In this document: piece after piece, positions 8,716 through 18,390 of the stretch
How the letters are laid out: each line of letters starts with the position of its first letter
Position numbering within the stretch: the first letter of the stretch is position 1
Assembly: GCF_024343735.1 (NCBI RefSeq)
Contig: NZ_RJUE01000060.1
Coordinates: forward strand, 1-64,000
Length of the DNA stretch: 64,000 bases
Direction: 5' to 3'
DNA from: Lacihabitans sp. CCS-44
GTDB taxonomy: Bacteria > Bacteroidota > Bacteroidia > Cytophagales > Spirosomataceae
Notes under the pieces: model-generated
The model's database searches: none
What the model saw: only the letters and a program-made list of their open reading frames with translations
Told to the model about the DNA's origin: nothing
Program-made: the position numbers and the translations under genes

Positions 8716-9402
8716 CTATTTGCACCCAAAATGCACGTAAACTATTCTTTCGAACTTATTCCAGTCGGAGTCTTTTTTTAGTGCTGTCATGGCTGCGGCA
8801 CATCCTTTGAAAAGCTCTTTTGATTGTTCGTCATAATCTCCTTTGGTAATTTTGTAAGCTGGTTTGTCTCCTACTTTAACAAAATACGACTTGTCCAATC
8901 CACCCACTTTCATGGGGCCAACACCTACAGACATGGTTTCACTAGCAAATGGATTAAAATAAACTCTTACTTTGTTATGAAACCCAGGGTTGACCAACTG
9001 CATCAATAAGGGCTGCACTTTGCCTTTGATATCTACTTGGGTATATTCAAAAAACGCATACCCATCGCTTATTCTGTCATTGTTGAGGTCTTTTGAAAGA
9101 TTAGTACCCACTTCCATTTGCTTACTAAACTTATCTAAACCTGAAGCTGGCAAATACATTTCCTTAATTTGTTCTGGTTTAAAAGTCTTTTTCTTGCCGT
9201 CCACTTTGATGGTAATTTCGGAAATATTTCCCTTTTTACGGTCTAAATCGTCAATATCACCCTCTACTTTGGTACCATCTGATAGGGTTAAATACGATAT
9301 TTTTTTGGAAGAAAACCTATCAAATCCTTCCATGAAGTTTTGAGAATAAGAACTAAGTGTGGCAAATACTAAAAATGCCAAAGTGCAAATTTTTGATTTC
9401 AT
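8716..9402 (-). CDS. secreted protein of unknown function
   Basis: Not recognised. The 228 residues begin with a signal peptide (MKSKICTLAFLVFATLSSYSQ). The mature part starts with a segment that looks like a small beta-rich module (YLTLSDGTKVEGDI, then ITIKVDGKKKTFKPEQIKEMYLP), similar in style to proteins that read a 'property: value' of a material, but I do not assign a family. A single Cys pair sits near the C-terminus (GCAAAM and FGCK). Probably periplasmic. It stands alone between two terminators or gaps. Confidence 0.72.
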   Translation of the reverse strand: MKSKICTLAFLVFATLSSYSQNFMEGFDRFSSKKISYLTLSDGTKVEGDIDDLDRKKGNISEITIKVDGKKKTFKPEQIKEMYLPASGLDKFSKQMEVGTNLSKDLNNDRISDGYAFFEYTQVDIKGKVQPLLMQLVNPGFHNKVRVYFNPFASETMSVGVGPMKVGGLDKSYFVKVGDKPAYKITKGDYDEQSKELFKGCAAAMTALKKDSDWNKFERIVYVHFGCK

Positions 9403-9451
9403 ATTTTATAGTGTTTAAGCCATAAATTTACCAAAAAATTTGAACAAACAA

Positions 9452-10198
9452 CTATCTCAAACGCCTGATAATTCTGGTATTGCGGAAATCGCCAAGACAC
9501 TTGAGGATTTTAAAAGTAAGCTCATAGTCTGTGGCGTTCAGTATAAAATCTTGTGTGGGTTTACAGAAAACCATAAAATCATCTAAATCCTCGTCATGCA
9601 AATGCGTCACTTGTGCAACCACCCGTTTATTATATTTAAGGTCGGCATAAAAACTTTTGGCATCCTGAAACTGCATATCGGCCAATTTGCGGTTCACTTT
9701 GCCCTCTTTGCTAAACATATCATACAGAGCGTCTATAGAAATTCCAATGCCAGGCTGGCTGGTGTTGGTGTTGAGCATGCTTTTCAGTATTTCGTTTCGG
9801 ATGGCCTTGGAATCGTTGGGATTGGCCAAAAAATCTTGAATTTCTTTGTGCAACTCACTCAGTTTTTTGTCTTTCACCACCAACTCTTGCAACATAAAGG
9901 GCTGCAGTTTGACCTCAAAAACAGGATTTCGCTCTTTGCCATCCCAAAGTATTCCCTTGCGATTGTATCCAAAACTTGTGATGATGATAGAATCTCCGGC
10001 CATCGCACGAATATAAAAATCACCTGCGTCATTGGTGGCTACTACTTGGTTGGAGCGTTTATTTAAGACATTTAGCGTAGAAATTCCTTTTTTAGTACTG
10101 CTGTCTATCACTTTTCCATACACCGATTTTTCTTGAGAAAACCCAGAAAACGCAAGAACAAACAAGTAAATGAAAATAAATATCTTTTTGATAATCAA
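9452..10198 (-). CDS. secreted protein with carboxypeptidase-regulatory-like domain
   Basis: 248 residues. After a signal peptide (MIIKKIFIFIYLFVLAFSGFSQ) comes a CarboxypepD_reg-like beta-sandwich of about 75 residues: VYGKVIDSSTKKGISTLNV, then TNDAGDFYI and GDSIIITSFGY. This domain is typical of the start of SusC/TonB receptors, but no barrel follows; the rest is an uncharacterised helical C-terminal region with HEIQDFLANPND-like charged segments, as in other short Bacteroidota proteins of this type. Its function is unknown. It lies 12 nt downstream of the M14 peptidase gene and may be co-transcribed. Confidence 0.78.
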   Translation of the reverse strand: MIIKKIFIFIYLFVLAFSGFSQEKSVYGKVIDSSTKKGISTLNVLNKRSNQVVATNDAGDFYIRAMAGDSIIITSFGYNRKGILWDGKERNPVFEVKLQPFMLQELVVKDKKLSELHKEIQDFLANPNDSKAIRNEILKSMLNTNTSQPGIGISIDALYDMFSKEGKVNRKLADMQFQDAKSFYADLKYNKRVVAQVTHLHDEDLDDFMVFCKPTQDFILNATDYELTFKILKCLGDFRNTRIIRRLR

Positions 10199-10210
10199 TA
10201 TTTTAAAAAA

Positions 10211-11434
10211 TTACTCAACAACTTTTCCATTAAATATAGCCGTTTGATGATGTCCTTGGTCAATAACAAAATAAGCCTCCTCGCCTTCTTCAATCTGAAA
10301 ATTTTTGTAAACTCCCAGTTTATTTGCAATTTCAGGGAAATCAGAAAATGGCCTTAAAAATCCGCCTTTGGCATCCAACGTTTTTATTCCCCAAAAAACC
10401 GACAAATCGCCCATATCTTCAATAACGCTTTTATGTGTGAATTCGCTTGCTCCAAGAATATTTTTTTCTTCGAAATTAACGCCTAAATCGACATCGAAAT
10501 CAGTATTTCCAAGTTTTATTTTGGCATTAATGATTTTCAAATCAAACAAATACTTCTCATTCTGAGGTATTTGTTGGTAATCTTCAAGAGTGTATTTTTG
10601 ATAGTCATCATTTAAAATAGCTTCAAATGCACTCAATATGGAAACAAAGTTGAGCTTTCGAATAAACTGTTTCTCTGTATCATCTTTATATCCTCCAGAC
10701 TCTATCAAGATAAGGCTACTTCCCCATTTCTGGATGTTATCGCCAAAAGCTCTGGGTTCAAATTCGTCAGAAAATCTACCAATATTGTTTGGAATAAAAT
10801 TCTTAAGTACTTCATTCATAGCACTTATCACCTGTCGCGACTTAGTCCTTACTTCATTCCACTCTGTCTCTTGGTTATAAGCCGTGGCCAAAAACGATAT
10901 CGTAGCTTGCTCCGATGAAATTCCCGCCGAGTAACGGATGTTTTGGTCGTGAAGATTAAACGAAAACTCTGGTTGTAAATCAAAAACTAAGCTTTTTAGA
11001 ATTTTGCTCTCAGGGCATTGCAATGCGACGGCATCGCGGTTCATGTCTATTCCTTGGGCGGTACGACGAATAAATCTCTCAGCACCGTCGGGGTTGAGCA
11101 TAGGCACAAAATTCAGCTGAAGTTTATTCAAAATTTCATTTCTAAAATCTTGAAAATCATCATCTTGTGGCTTTAGAAAATTAAGAATATCGAAGATAGC
11201 CATTGTAGCTGTGGCTTCATTGCCATGCATTTGCGACCACAACAATATTTTCCTTTTACCTTGCCCAACTTTAATTTTATAAATTTCTCGCTCCTCAAAA
11301 GATAGCCCAACAATCTCTTTTTCAAATGGCGATGCATTTATTAAACCAACAATATCTTGGTGTTTGAACCTTCTTTTTTGTAGCGAAGGTTCTATGAAAT
11401 TTATATATTTATCAAATAATTTTTGGTAAATCAT
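10211..11434 (-). CDS. M14-family zinc carboxypeptidase-like protein
   Basis: 407 residues without a signal peptide. The zinc motif HGNE is at residues 70-73 (WSQMHGNEATATMA), followed by NPDGAERF and MNRD at 116-134, the third zinc ligand candidate H162 (FNLHDQN), and a possible catalytic Glu at 245 (LILIESGGY). This matches the carboxypeptidase A/M14 fold, probably acting on peptides or cell-wall peptides in the cytoplasm or after unusual export. The C-terminal 130 residues are less conserved. It lies 11 nt downstream of ftsI, which suggests read-through from the division genes. Confidence 0.85.
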   Translation of the reverse strand: MIYQKLFDKYINFIEPSLQKRRFKHQDIVGLINASPFEKEIVGLSFEEREIYKIKVGQGKRKILLWSQMHGNEATATMAIFDILNFLKPQDDDFQDFRNEILNKLQLNFVPMLNPDGAERFIRRTAQGIDMNRDAVALQCPESKILKSLVFDLQPEFSFNLHDQNIRYSAGISSEQATISFLATAYNQETEWNEVRTKSRQVISAMNEVLKNFIPNNIGRFSDEFEPRAFGDNIQKWGSSLILIESGGYKDDTEKQFIRKLNFVSILSAFEAILNDDYQKYTLEDYQQIPQNEKYLFDLKIINAKIKLGNTDFDVDLGVNFEEKNILGASEFTHKSVIEDMGDLSVFWGIKTLDAKGGFLRPFSDFPEIANKLGVYKNFQIEEGEEAYFVIDQGHHQTAIFNGKVVE

Positions 11435-11445
11435 CTATTTCCAAT

Positions 11446-13551
11446 TTACTGCAGCACTAGAGCCACTATGTTTTTGCCAACCATCGAATAGGCCTTTACT
11501 CTACCAATGCCCGAATATTTAACTTTAAAACCTTTGTTTTCGAGCAACGGAAGGGCATCTTTGAGGGACAATCCCTTGACAGCCTCAATATTTTTGTCAA
11601 GATTTTTTGTTTCCCAAACCACAGAATCCTGCCTAACGGTTCTTGGGTTTGTAAATCCCTCTCCTTCGGGTTGATTATTCAGGCCAAGCTTCTGAGCAAT
11701 ATATCTATGGTCAGCAATTTTTCCTGGATTTTGCTTGGCTACAAGCTTTTGTACATCACTTTTCAAAACTAAGCGAGGATGTATAGAAATATCATAAGCA
11801 AATATTTTATCAGCGATGGTTTTGAATACTGGAGCACAAACATCGGCGGCATAAATATTCGTTCCAACCGGTTCGTCAATGACAACAACACAACTATACT
11901 TGGGTTTTTTGGCAGGAAAATACCCGATAAATGAAGTGTGGTAAAGTCCTTTTTTGTAATTACCCCCTACTCTTTTTTGCGAAGTACCGGTTTTACCAGC
12001 AATCTGACATGTACCGCCATTTACGTTTTTAGCGGTTCCGTTTAGTACCACTCCCTCCATCATTTGCTTTATTTTTTTAAGCGTATTGGCCGAGCACAGA
12101 GGTTCCGAAATTCTGTTTGCCGTAATTACCTCCTCCACTTTGGTACCACGTCTGATTTCCTTTACAATAATGGGTTGAATCCACTGAGCATCATTAGCTA
12201 TGGCATTATAAAAAGTGAGCATCTGTATCGGTGTAATCCTAGACTCATAACCTATTGACATCCAAGGCACTGTAGTACCACTAAAGGTAGAACTTCTCGA
12301 GTTTTTCAATATGGGATATGGCTCTCCTTTTAGCTGAAAACCCGAGGGTTTATCTAATTTAAACTGACGCAAATATGCAAAATAATCTTCCGCAGTAGCA
12401 AAGCCAAAGTGCTTTTTCATCAAACTATAAATGCCAATATTGCAGGATTGCTCAAAAATCTCTTGGACAGTGAGTTCTCCGTGTTTGTGTGAGCAAGTAA
12501 AAGAAAGGCCATTGTGGCGAATTTCACCAGGACAGTTAACTCCTATGTCGGTTGGTTGTAAATTTGCCTTTTCGAGCAAAGCCACCATGGTAGCCAATTT
12601 AAAGGTAGACCCAGGATCCGTACCTTCTTTTACTGCATAATTTTGATCTTCAATATAACTCACCACTCCATCAGAATCGGCGATACGAGTAAGATTGGCT
12701 ATAGCTTTTACTTCTCCTGTAGCTATCTCCATCACTACGGCAGTGCCATATTTCGCTTGGGTTTGGAAGACTTGATTGCGAAGTGCACTCTCCACAATAT
12801 CCTGAAAGTTTACGTCTAAGGTAGTAACTACATCCCAGCCCGGCTCCGAATTTATATCTGATTCGAGGTTGACAGGTTTTTGATAACCACCGGCCAATCT
12901 CTCATAAAAGCCCTTTCCATCTTTGCCTTTCAAATAATTCTCGAAACTCGCTTCAATACCAAAGTCTCCTACTTTTTTGGTTTTGGGGTCGAGCTTTCCT
13001 ATAGTTCGCATAGCCAGATTATCAAAAGGCAAAAACCTAAATTCTTCGATCTCAAAACGCCCTCCCCCTTTGTTAGGGCCTTCTCTAAAAAGTGGGAATT
13101 TCTCTATCTTCTCTTTTTCTACATGGTCTAACTTTCGGCTTCCACCAAAAAGCATGTATCTCGTTTTAGCTTTTCGAGCCTTAGAAATCTTCTCTTTGTA
13201 TTCAAGATAACTATAATCCTGAAAATATGCAGATAGTAAAATAGACAATGAGTCTAGGCTATTGTCGAATAATTCTTTTTTAGACTGATATGGATCAAAC
13301 ACTACCTGATATTTGGGTATGGAGGTAGCCAAAAGACTATGTCCATCCGAGGCATAAATATTACCCCGTGTAGCATCTATTATACGCTCTTTCATTTGAA
13401 AGTCAACGACTTTTGAAAGTAACTCAGCTTTTCGGCTAGTTTGCAGGTAAATTATTTTAAAAAAAATAGCGGCTCCCACCATACTCAATGCCAAGATGGT
13501 CCATCTTGACCGCCCCTTAATTTGTTCCTTTATTGAACTTTTGCCAGACAT
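11446..13551 (-). CDS. ftsI: division-specific peptidoglycan transpeptidase FtsI (PBP3)
   Basis: Class B penicillin-binding protein that cross-links septal peptidoglycan. The 701 residues contain an N-terminal membrane anchor (about 17-37), a dimerisation domain starting with DATRGNIYASDG, and the transpeptidase domain with SxxK at S315-K318 (GSTFK), SCN at 369-371 and KTGT at 520-523. A PASTA domain follows near the C-terminus (about 645-700). Order rsmH - ftsL-like - ftsI is the normal start of a division/cell-wall cluster, but murE, mraY and murD do not follow; an M14 peptidase does. Confidence 0.95.
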   Translation of the reverse strand: MSGKSSIKEQIKGRSRWTILALSMVGAAIFFKIIYLQTSRKAELLSKVVDFQMKERIIDATRGNIYASDGHSLLATSIPKYQVVFDPYQSKKELFDNSLDSLSILLSAYFQDYSYLEYKEKISKARKAKTRYMLFGGSRKLDHVEKEKIEKFPLFREGPNKGGGRFEIEEFRFLPFDNLAMRTIGKLDPKTKKVGDFGIEASFENYLKGKDGKGFYERLAGGYQKPVNLESDINSEPGWDVVTTLDVNFQDIVESALRNQVFQTQAKYGTAVVMEIATGEVKAIANLTRIADSDGVVSYIEDQNYAVKEGTDPGSTFKLATMVALLEKANLQPTDIGVNCPGEIRHNGLSFTCSHKHGELTVQEIFEQSCNIGIYSLMKKHFGFATAEDYFAYLRQFKLDKPSGFQLKGEPYPILKNSRSSTFSGTTVPWMSIGYESRITPIQMLTFYNAIANDAQWIQPIIVKEIRRGTKVEEVITANRISEPLCSANTLKKIKQMMEGVVLNGTAKNVNGGTCQIAGKTGTSQKRVGGNYKKGLYHTSFIGYFPAKKPKYSCVVVIDEPVGTNIYAADVCAPVFKTIADKIFAYDISIHPRLVLKSDVQKLVAKQNPGKIADHRYIAQKLGLNNQPEGEGFTNPRTVRQDSVVWETKNLDKNIEAVKGLSLKDALPLLENKGFKVKYSGIGRVKAYSMVGKNIVALVLQ

Positions 13552-13563
13552 TTTTTAGGAATT

Positions 13564-13968
13564 TTAAGGTTTTTCGAAAGCTATTTTTATGGGCGGTTGA
13601 GCATTTTTTTCAAATCCTCTCTCTTCAAGTTTTCTTTCCACTTCAGATTGCTTACTTGCAAAAAGATATTTGGATTTGTGAGAAATAAAAGAGGCTCTTT
13701 GCTCATTGAGGAGCTTTTCTGCCCTATCGAGTTTCCTAATTAAGCCGTCGAAATTGTGTTGAAAATAGATATAAATCGTCACCAACAAACCCACCCAAAG
13801 TACCTTACGCAAGGTGGTTGGAGACAAACGTTCGTCTATTTCTAATTTACGATTGACCCACTTGGCCATGGGGTCTATTAAGTTGAAGCTAAAGGACTTA
13901 GAGCTATCCTGCTCTACCCTTCTTCTTGGGCGATTCTGTGACATTAATCTGATTTTTATGGGAAGCAC
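13564..13968 (-). CDS. FtsL-like small division protein
   Basis: 134 residues with a cytoplasmic N-terminus (about 50 residues, Arg-rich), one transmembrane segment (VLWVGLLVTIYIYFQ, about 57-71) and a C-terminal coiled-coil-like region (DRAEKLLNEQRASFISHKSKYLF). Size, topology and position between rsmH and ftsI fit the FtsL-like proteins of Bacteroidota, which bridge FtsQ and FtsB in the divisome. Sequence similarity to classical FtsL is low, so the call rests mainly on context. Confidence 0.8.
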   Translation of the reverse strand: MLPIKIRLMSQNRPRRRVEQDSSKSFSFNLIDPMAKWVNRKLEIDERLSPTTLRKVLWVGLLVTIYIYFQHNFDGLIRKLDRAEKLLNEQRASFISHKSKYLFASKQSEVERKLEERGFEKNAQPPIKIAFEKP

Positions 13969-14049
13969 TATCCAAAATTAAAGAATTTTTTCTTTAAAAT
14001 TTATCCAAGCGATTTAAAAAGTTTAAAATGATTCCCAAAACGGAACGAA

Positions 14050-14967
14050 TTACGCTAACTTTTCGGCAATTCTCAACTTGGCACTTCTCGCCCTTGGATT
14101 TCGAATCAACTCTTCCTCATTGGCCTCTAGGGGTTTTCTAGTAACGCTATGAAGTGGTTTGAGCTCATTGCCAAACAAGTCCTTTTCTACCTCTCCAAAA
14201 AACTTACCACTACGTATAAAATTCTTTACGGGGCGGTCTTCCAAAGAATGATAGGACATCACCACCAACCTTCCATTGATGGCTAAAAGCTCGGGCACTT
14301 GCTCCAGAAATTCTTCCAAAACTTTCAATTCCTCATTTACTTCAATTCTCAATGCCTGAAAAACCTGGGCAAAAAATTTATTTTCCTTGCCACGTGGGGC
14401 ATATCTTTGCAAAGCAGCCTTAAGCTCACTTATCGTTTCTATAGGCCCAGTTCCTCTTGCCGAAACAATGGCCTGAGCCACCGTGCGGGCATTTTTTAGC
14501 TCTCCATAAATACCAAAAATCTTGTGTAGAGCCTCAAAACTATATTCGTTGACAACAGATTTTGCCGACTGTTCTTGCTGAACATCCATCCGCATGTCGA
14601 GGTCGGCATCGAATCGGGTAGAAAACCCACGCTCTGCGGTATCTATTTGGTGGGAAGAAATTCCCAAATCGGCCAAAATACCATCTACCTGTTTTACGCC
14701 ATAAACACGGAGATATTTTTTTATAAACCTGAAGTTTGCGGAAATAAACGTGAAGTTTTCAGACTCAATTTTTGCAGCTTCTAGTTTGGCGTCGTCGTCT
14801 TGGTCAAAACTATACAAATGACCAGTTGTGAGCTTAGCCAAAATCTCTCTACTATGGCCACCGCCGCCGAAAGTAACATCCACATAAATGCCATCGGGCT
14901 TGATATGGAGACCTTCAAGGCATTCTTTCAACATTACAGGTTTGTGATAATCGTAGTTTGGTTCCAA
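14050..14967 (-). CDS. rsmH: 16S rRNA (cytosine-1402 N4) methyltransferase
   Basis: Methylates C1402 in the decoding centre. Conserved parts are YHKPVMLKECLEGL, the SAM site VDVTFGGGGHSREIL, and the MSYHSLEDRPVKNFI motif near the C-terminus. I use a TTG start at 14967 (TTG-GAA-CCA, giving MEPNYDYHKPVML), which yields 305 residues, normal for the family. An upstream ATG at 15114 would add 49 residues that look non-coding and would lie upstream of a TAnnTTTG-like box (CAACTTTG at about 15050-15057 on the minus strand). First gene of the ftsL-like/ftsI block; no mraZ precedes it. Confidence 0.9.
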   Translation of the reverse strand: MEPNYDYHKPVMLKECLEGLHIKPDGIYVDVTFGGGGHSREILAKLTTGHLYSFDQDDDAKLEAAKIESENFTFISANFRFIKKYLRVYGVKQVDGILADLGISSHQIDTAERGFSTRFDADLDMRMDVQQEQSAKSVVNEYSFEALHKIFGIYGELKNARTVAQAIVSARGTGPIETISELKAALQRYAPRGKENKFFAQVFQALRIEVNEELKVLEEFLEQVPELLAINGRLVVMSYHSLEDRPVKNFIRSGKFFGEVEKDLFGNELKPLHSVTRKPLEANEEELIRNPRARSAKLRIAEKLA

Positions 14968-15132
14968 TGAAATGGGCGTTTTTTGAAACGCAAAAGTACG
15001 GTTTTTATGGCGAATTTGGGTCAAAATGGATTTGGAATGTTTGTGAAGATGCAAAGTTGCGTAGGTTGGAAAAATAAAAACACAAACCAATCGAATGAAT
15101 GGTTTGTGTTTCAAAAAAATATTCTACCTGAA

Positions 15133-15645
15133 TTATTTCTGCCAAGCACAAATAATTCCACCCATCAGCATCAGGCTTACTGTCCAATAGCCCACGTTGA
15201 TAAAGATATATTTCCAGCTTTTTCTCTCGAAAAGTCCATTGGTGCCTATAACTGGTAAAACAAAGAATAAACCGTACATTAAGCCATGAAAAGCCCCATG
15301 TTTGAATGTCCTGAACTCATTGCCATATTTGTCCATAAAACCAGCAATATCAGCATTTGCCATAGCTTTAGCGGCCTCGTCAGTGCCTTGTAACTGGTTC
15401 ATGCAAATAGAAAACAAGTGCATTTGGTGAATCACGAGCGAGTTAACAGTAGAGGCAAGCATAAATGCAAAAAGTAAAGAAACACCAAAAATAACAGCCA
15501 TGTTAGCACCTTTTATACTTTCTTCTGTCACACCCGCTTCTTTCATCCAAACATTTCCAAAAGTCTTAGGGTTATACCATAAAAATCCAACAATAAAATT
15601 TACAAATGCCGCAACAAGCACAGCCCACCAGTTCACAATTTCCAT
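15133..15645 (-). CDS. DUF1761 membrane protein
   Basis: 170 residues with four predicted transmembrane segments, starting with MEIVNWWAVLVAAFVNFIVG and containing the family's FLWYNPKTFGNVWMKEAG segment. DUF1761 proteins are small integral membrane proteins of unknown function. It is a single gene between dinB and rsmH on the minus strand. Confidence 0.85.
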   Translation of the reverse strand: MEIVNWWAVLVAAFVNFIVGFLWYNPKTFGNVWMKEAGVTEESIKGANMAVIFGVSLLFAFMLASTVNSLVIHQMHLFSICMNQLQGTDEAAKAMANADIAGFMDKYGNEFRTFKHGAFHGLMYGLFFVLPVIGTNGLFERKSWKYIFINVGYWTVSLMLMGGIICAWQK

Positions 15646-15718
15646 AGGTTTTAATATTTAGGGGTTAATAATGTTTATCGATTTACAAAATTCTGATTAT
15701 TTATCAAAAAAATCTGCC

Positions 15719-16792
15719 TTATAATTCAAGTTTCAGCTGCTTCCCGTTTCCGGATTCTTCCTCCAAAAAATTAGAAACACCTAGTCCTAAAAGTCTAATT
15801 CCTTTCGGAAACGGCAATAGGTTTTCTATCAAATAATCAATGGTTTTGTTTATTTCTTCTTTTAGAAAATACCCATTTTCAAGTGTCTTACTTCTTGTAA
15901 TAGACTCAAAATCAGCATATTTTATTTTTATAGTGAGTGTTTTACCCACCAAATTGTGTTTTTGGGTTCTGACTAAAAGCGAGTCAGTGAGTTGGTATAA
16001 ATATCCATAAATTTCAGAAACCAGTTCCAAATCTGTTGTGAATGTATTTTCCACACTTACAGACTTGGTTTCTCGTTCGGCCACCACTTCTCTATGATCC
16101 TGCCCTCGGGCAATTTCGAAATAATAGTTACCCACTTTTCCGAAGTTTTTCACTAAAAACTCTTGAGATTGTTCTTTCAGGTCTTTGCCAGAATTTATAC
16201 CCATAGCTTTCATTTTTTCGGCGGTCACTCGTCCTATTCCATAAAATCGATGAATGGGCAAAGTCTCCACAAAAGCCTCCGCTTGACTGGGTTTTATCAC
16301 ACATTGTCCATTGGGTTTGTTGATATCCGAAGCCGTTTTTGCGAGAAATTTATTAAAAGAAATACCCGCTGAAGCCGTCAGTTGTGTTTTCTCAAAAATC
16401 TTCTGCCGAATTTCTGTAGCTATTTGGGTGGCGGTTTCTATGCCTTTTTTGTTTTCAGTGACATCCAAATATGCTTCGTCTAAAGAAAGTGGTTCTATTA
16501 AGTCTGTATATTCAGCAAAAATTTCCCTGATTTGCATGGAAACTTGTTTATAAGCATCAAATCTAGGTTTTACAAAAATCAAGGACGGACAAAGACGCTT
16601 GGCCGTTTTGGAAGGCAAAGCCGATTTTACGCCGAATTTTCTGGCTTCATAACTTGCCGCCGCCACTACTCCTCGCTCTGCACTACCACCTACGGCCACA
16701 GGCTTTCCTCGCAATTCGGGATTATCACGCTGTTCAACAGAAGCAAAAAATGCGTCCATGTCGATGTGTATTATTTTGCGAAGGTTTGGCAA
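15719..16792 (-). CDS. dinB: DNA polymerase IV (Y family)
   Basis: Translesion polymerase of 357 residues. Catalytic acidic motifs are IHIDMDAFFASVE at the N-terminus and EPLSLDEAYLDVT at about residues 102-114; the helix-hairpin-helix region (FYGIGRVTAEKMKAMGI) and the little-finger domain follow. The C-terminus lacks an obvious beta-clamp motif that I can name; the end reads LLGLGVSNFLEEESGNGKQLKLEL. No LexA-like box was recognised upstream. A short DnaE polymerase is encoded 25 kb away, not in one operon. Confidence 0.95.
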   Translation of the reverse strand: MPNLRKIIHIDMDAFFASVEQRDNPELRGKPVAVGGSAERGVVAAASYEARKFGVKSALPSKTAKRLCPSLIFVKPRFDAYKQVSMQIREIFAEYTDLIEPLSLDEAYLDVTENKKGIETATQIATEIRQKIFEKTQLTASAGISFNKFLAKTASDINKPNGQCVIKPSQAEAFVETLPIHRFYGIGRVTAEKMKAMGINSGKDLKEQSQEFLVKNFGKVGNYYFEIARGQDHREVVAERETKSVSVENTFTTDLELVSEIYGYLYQLTDSLLVRTQKHNLVGKTLTIKIKYADFESITRSKTLENGYFLKEEINKTIDYLIENLLPFPKGIRLLGLGVSNFLEEESGNGKQLKLEL

Positions 16793-16907
16793 ATCTGATT
16801 GTTTGATTTCGACAAAAGTAGAAATTTTTAAGAATCTTTTGGTGTTGACTTCTCTGAAACTGGCTTGTGGTTTAAGGAAAATCTAATTCAATTCCTTATT
16901 TTATTGG

Positions 16908-16915
16908 TATCTTTG
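16908..16915 (+). promoter_or_regulatory. promoter of the DEAD-box helicase gene, -7 box
   Basis: TATCTTTG matches TAnnTTTG. Transcription from here would begin at about 16919-16922, which argues for the ATG at 16933 and against the TTG at 16924 as start codon. Confidence 0.6.
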
Positions 16916-16932
16916 CACCCAAATTGTACATT

Positions 16933-18315
16933 ATGGAAAACACCTTCAAGAAATTTGACCTCAACAAACAGCTCCTTATGGCTGTGGACGATTTGGGTTA
17001 TACAGAGCCCAGCGAGATTCAAGACAAGGCTATTCCATTGATTTTGGCGGGTCATGATGTGTTGGGAATTGCACAGACAGGAACTGGGAAAACTGCAGCT
17101 TATTTGTTGCCGATTTTGATGAAAATCAAATATGCACAAGGCAAAGATGCTCGTTGCATGGTATTCGCCCCTACCCGTGAGTTGGTGATGCAAATTGATG
17201 CTGCCATCGTTGAACTCGCCAAATATACCGATATTCGTCATGTGGCATTATTTGGAGGATTAGGCCCAAAAGCTCAAATAGAAACCCTCAAAAAAGGAAT
17301 AGATATCATTGTAGCCACACCTGGAAGATTCATGGATTTGTATCTTTTGGGGGAAATCAACACCAGAAGTCTTCAATATTTGGTACTAGACGAAGCCGAC
17401 AAAATGATGGATATGGGATTTATGCCGCAAATCCGTCGAATATTGGAGGTTATACCACGCAAAAGGAAGAACCTTTTATTCTCGGCCACATTTCAGCCAA
17501 GGGTAGAAAAACTTTCAGAAGAGTTTCTTGAAGATCCGCTAAAAATAGAAATTACACCATCGGCAACAGCAGCTAGCACAATTACGCAGACCGTTTACCA
17601 TGTTCCAAATTTCAAGACAAAAATAAATCTTTTGGGGTATCTACTCGACTCCGACGTGATAACAAGAGCGATGGTTTTTTGCAGAACCAAAACCGTGGCT
17701 GACAATGTTTTTAAGTTTTTAGAAAGAAAGGTTTTGGGTGCAAATAGTGTAAGAGTCATACACGCCAACAAAGGCCAAAATACCCGAATAAATGCCGTGG
17801 AAGACTTCCGTGGGGGTAAAATAAAAGTTTTGGTATCGACTGACGTGGCTGCAAGAGGTATTGATATCAATGCCGTGAGCCATGTGATAAACTTTGATGT
17901 GCCGCTTATTTATGAAGATTATGTACACAGAATTGGCCGCACGGGTCGAGCAAAATTAGAGGGCGAAGCCATCACGTTTTTGTTACCTTCGGAAGAATAT
18001 CATTTGAACAAAATTCAGAAGATTATTCGCACAACCGTGCCAATTTTGGAACTTCCAACACAAGTACGAATAGAAGAAACGGAGTTTGAGGAAAGCCAAG
18101 CCATGCTCCGTGAAATAGACGAGCAACGCAAAAAAGAAGATCCCGATTTTAGAGGAGCTTTTCATGAAAAATCAGAAAAGAATCAGAAGTTTATAAAACT
18201 TAGAGAAGCTCAGGCCAAAGAAAAGGAGAAATCTAAAGAAAAAGCCTCAAAAGCAAAGCCAAAAAGCAACTCTAAAAAACCACAAAGCAAAAGTGGTTTT
18301 AAGAAGAAATACTAA
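16933..18315 (+). CDS. DEAD-box RNA helicase, RhlE-like
   Basis: 460 residues from the ATG. The Q motif (FKKFDLNKQLLMAVDDLGY, then PSEIQDKAIP), Walker A AQTGTGKTA, PTREL, DEAD, SAT and HRIGRTGR motifs are all intact, so it should be an active ATP-dependent RNA helicase. The last about 45 residues are a basic Lys/Ser tail typical of RNA-binding extensions in this group. Likely roles are ribosome assembly, RNA decay or cold adaptation. Monocistronic, with a palindromic hairpin directly after the stop. Confidence 0.95.
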   Translation: MENTFKKFDLNKQLLMAVDDLGYTEPSEIQDKAIPLILAGHDVLGIAQTGTGKTAAYLLPILMKIKYAQGKDARCMVFAPTRELVMQIDAAIVELAKYTDIRHVALFGGLGPKAQIETLKKGIDIIVATPGRFMDLYLLGEINTRSLQYLVLDEADKMMDMGFMPQIRRILEVIPRKRKNLLFSATFQPRVEKLSEEFLEDPLKIEITPSATAASTITQTVYHVPNFKTKINLLGYLLDSDVITRAMVFCRTKTVADNVFKFLERKVLGANSVRVIHANKGQNTRINAVEDFRGGKIKVLVSTDVAARGIDINAVSHVINFDVPLIYEDYVHRIGRTGRAKLEGEAITFLLPSEEYHLNKIQKIIRTTVPILELPTQVRIEETEFEESQAMLREIDEQRKKEDPDFRGAFHEKSEKNQKFIKLREAQAKEKEKSKEKASKAKPKSNSKKPQSKSGFKKKY

Positions 18316-18390
18316 ATTTGGGGAATATAATCCCCAAATTTATATCAATTCAGGGATTATGTTCGCTAGATTAAATAAATTCATGAAAAT
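18314..18390. repeat. left copy of direct repeat plus hairpin at the 3' end of the first AAA/DUF4143 gene
   Basis: 18314-18341 is a perfect 11-bp inverted repeat AAATTTGGGGA/TCCCCAAATTT that may end the helicase transcript. From 18327 to 18390 the sequence matches 19566-19630 as a direct repeat at about 80 percent or better by eye. Within it, ATAATCCC and GGGATTAT form a second near-palindrome (18327-18360). The repeat overlaps the last codons of the AAA gene. Confidence 0.75.

Noticed and set aside
14968-15114. N-terminal extension of RsmH
   Set aside because: Unlike any RsmH start, and it overlaps a likely promoter.
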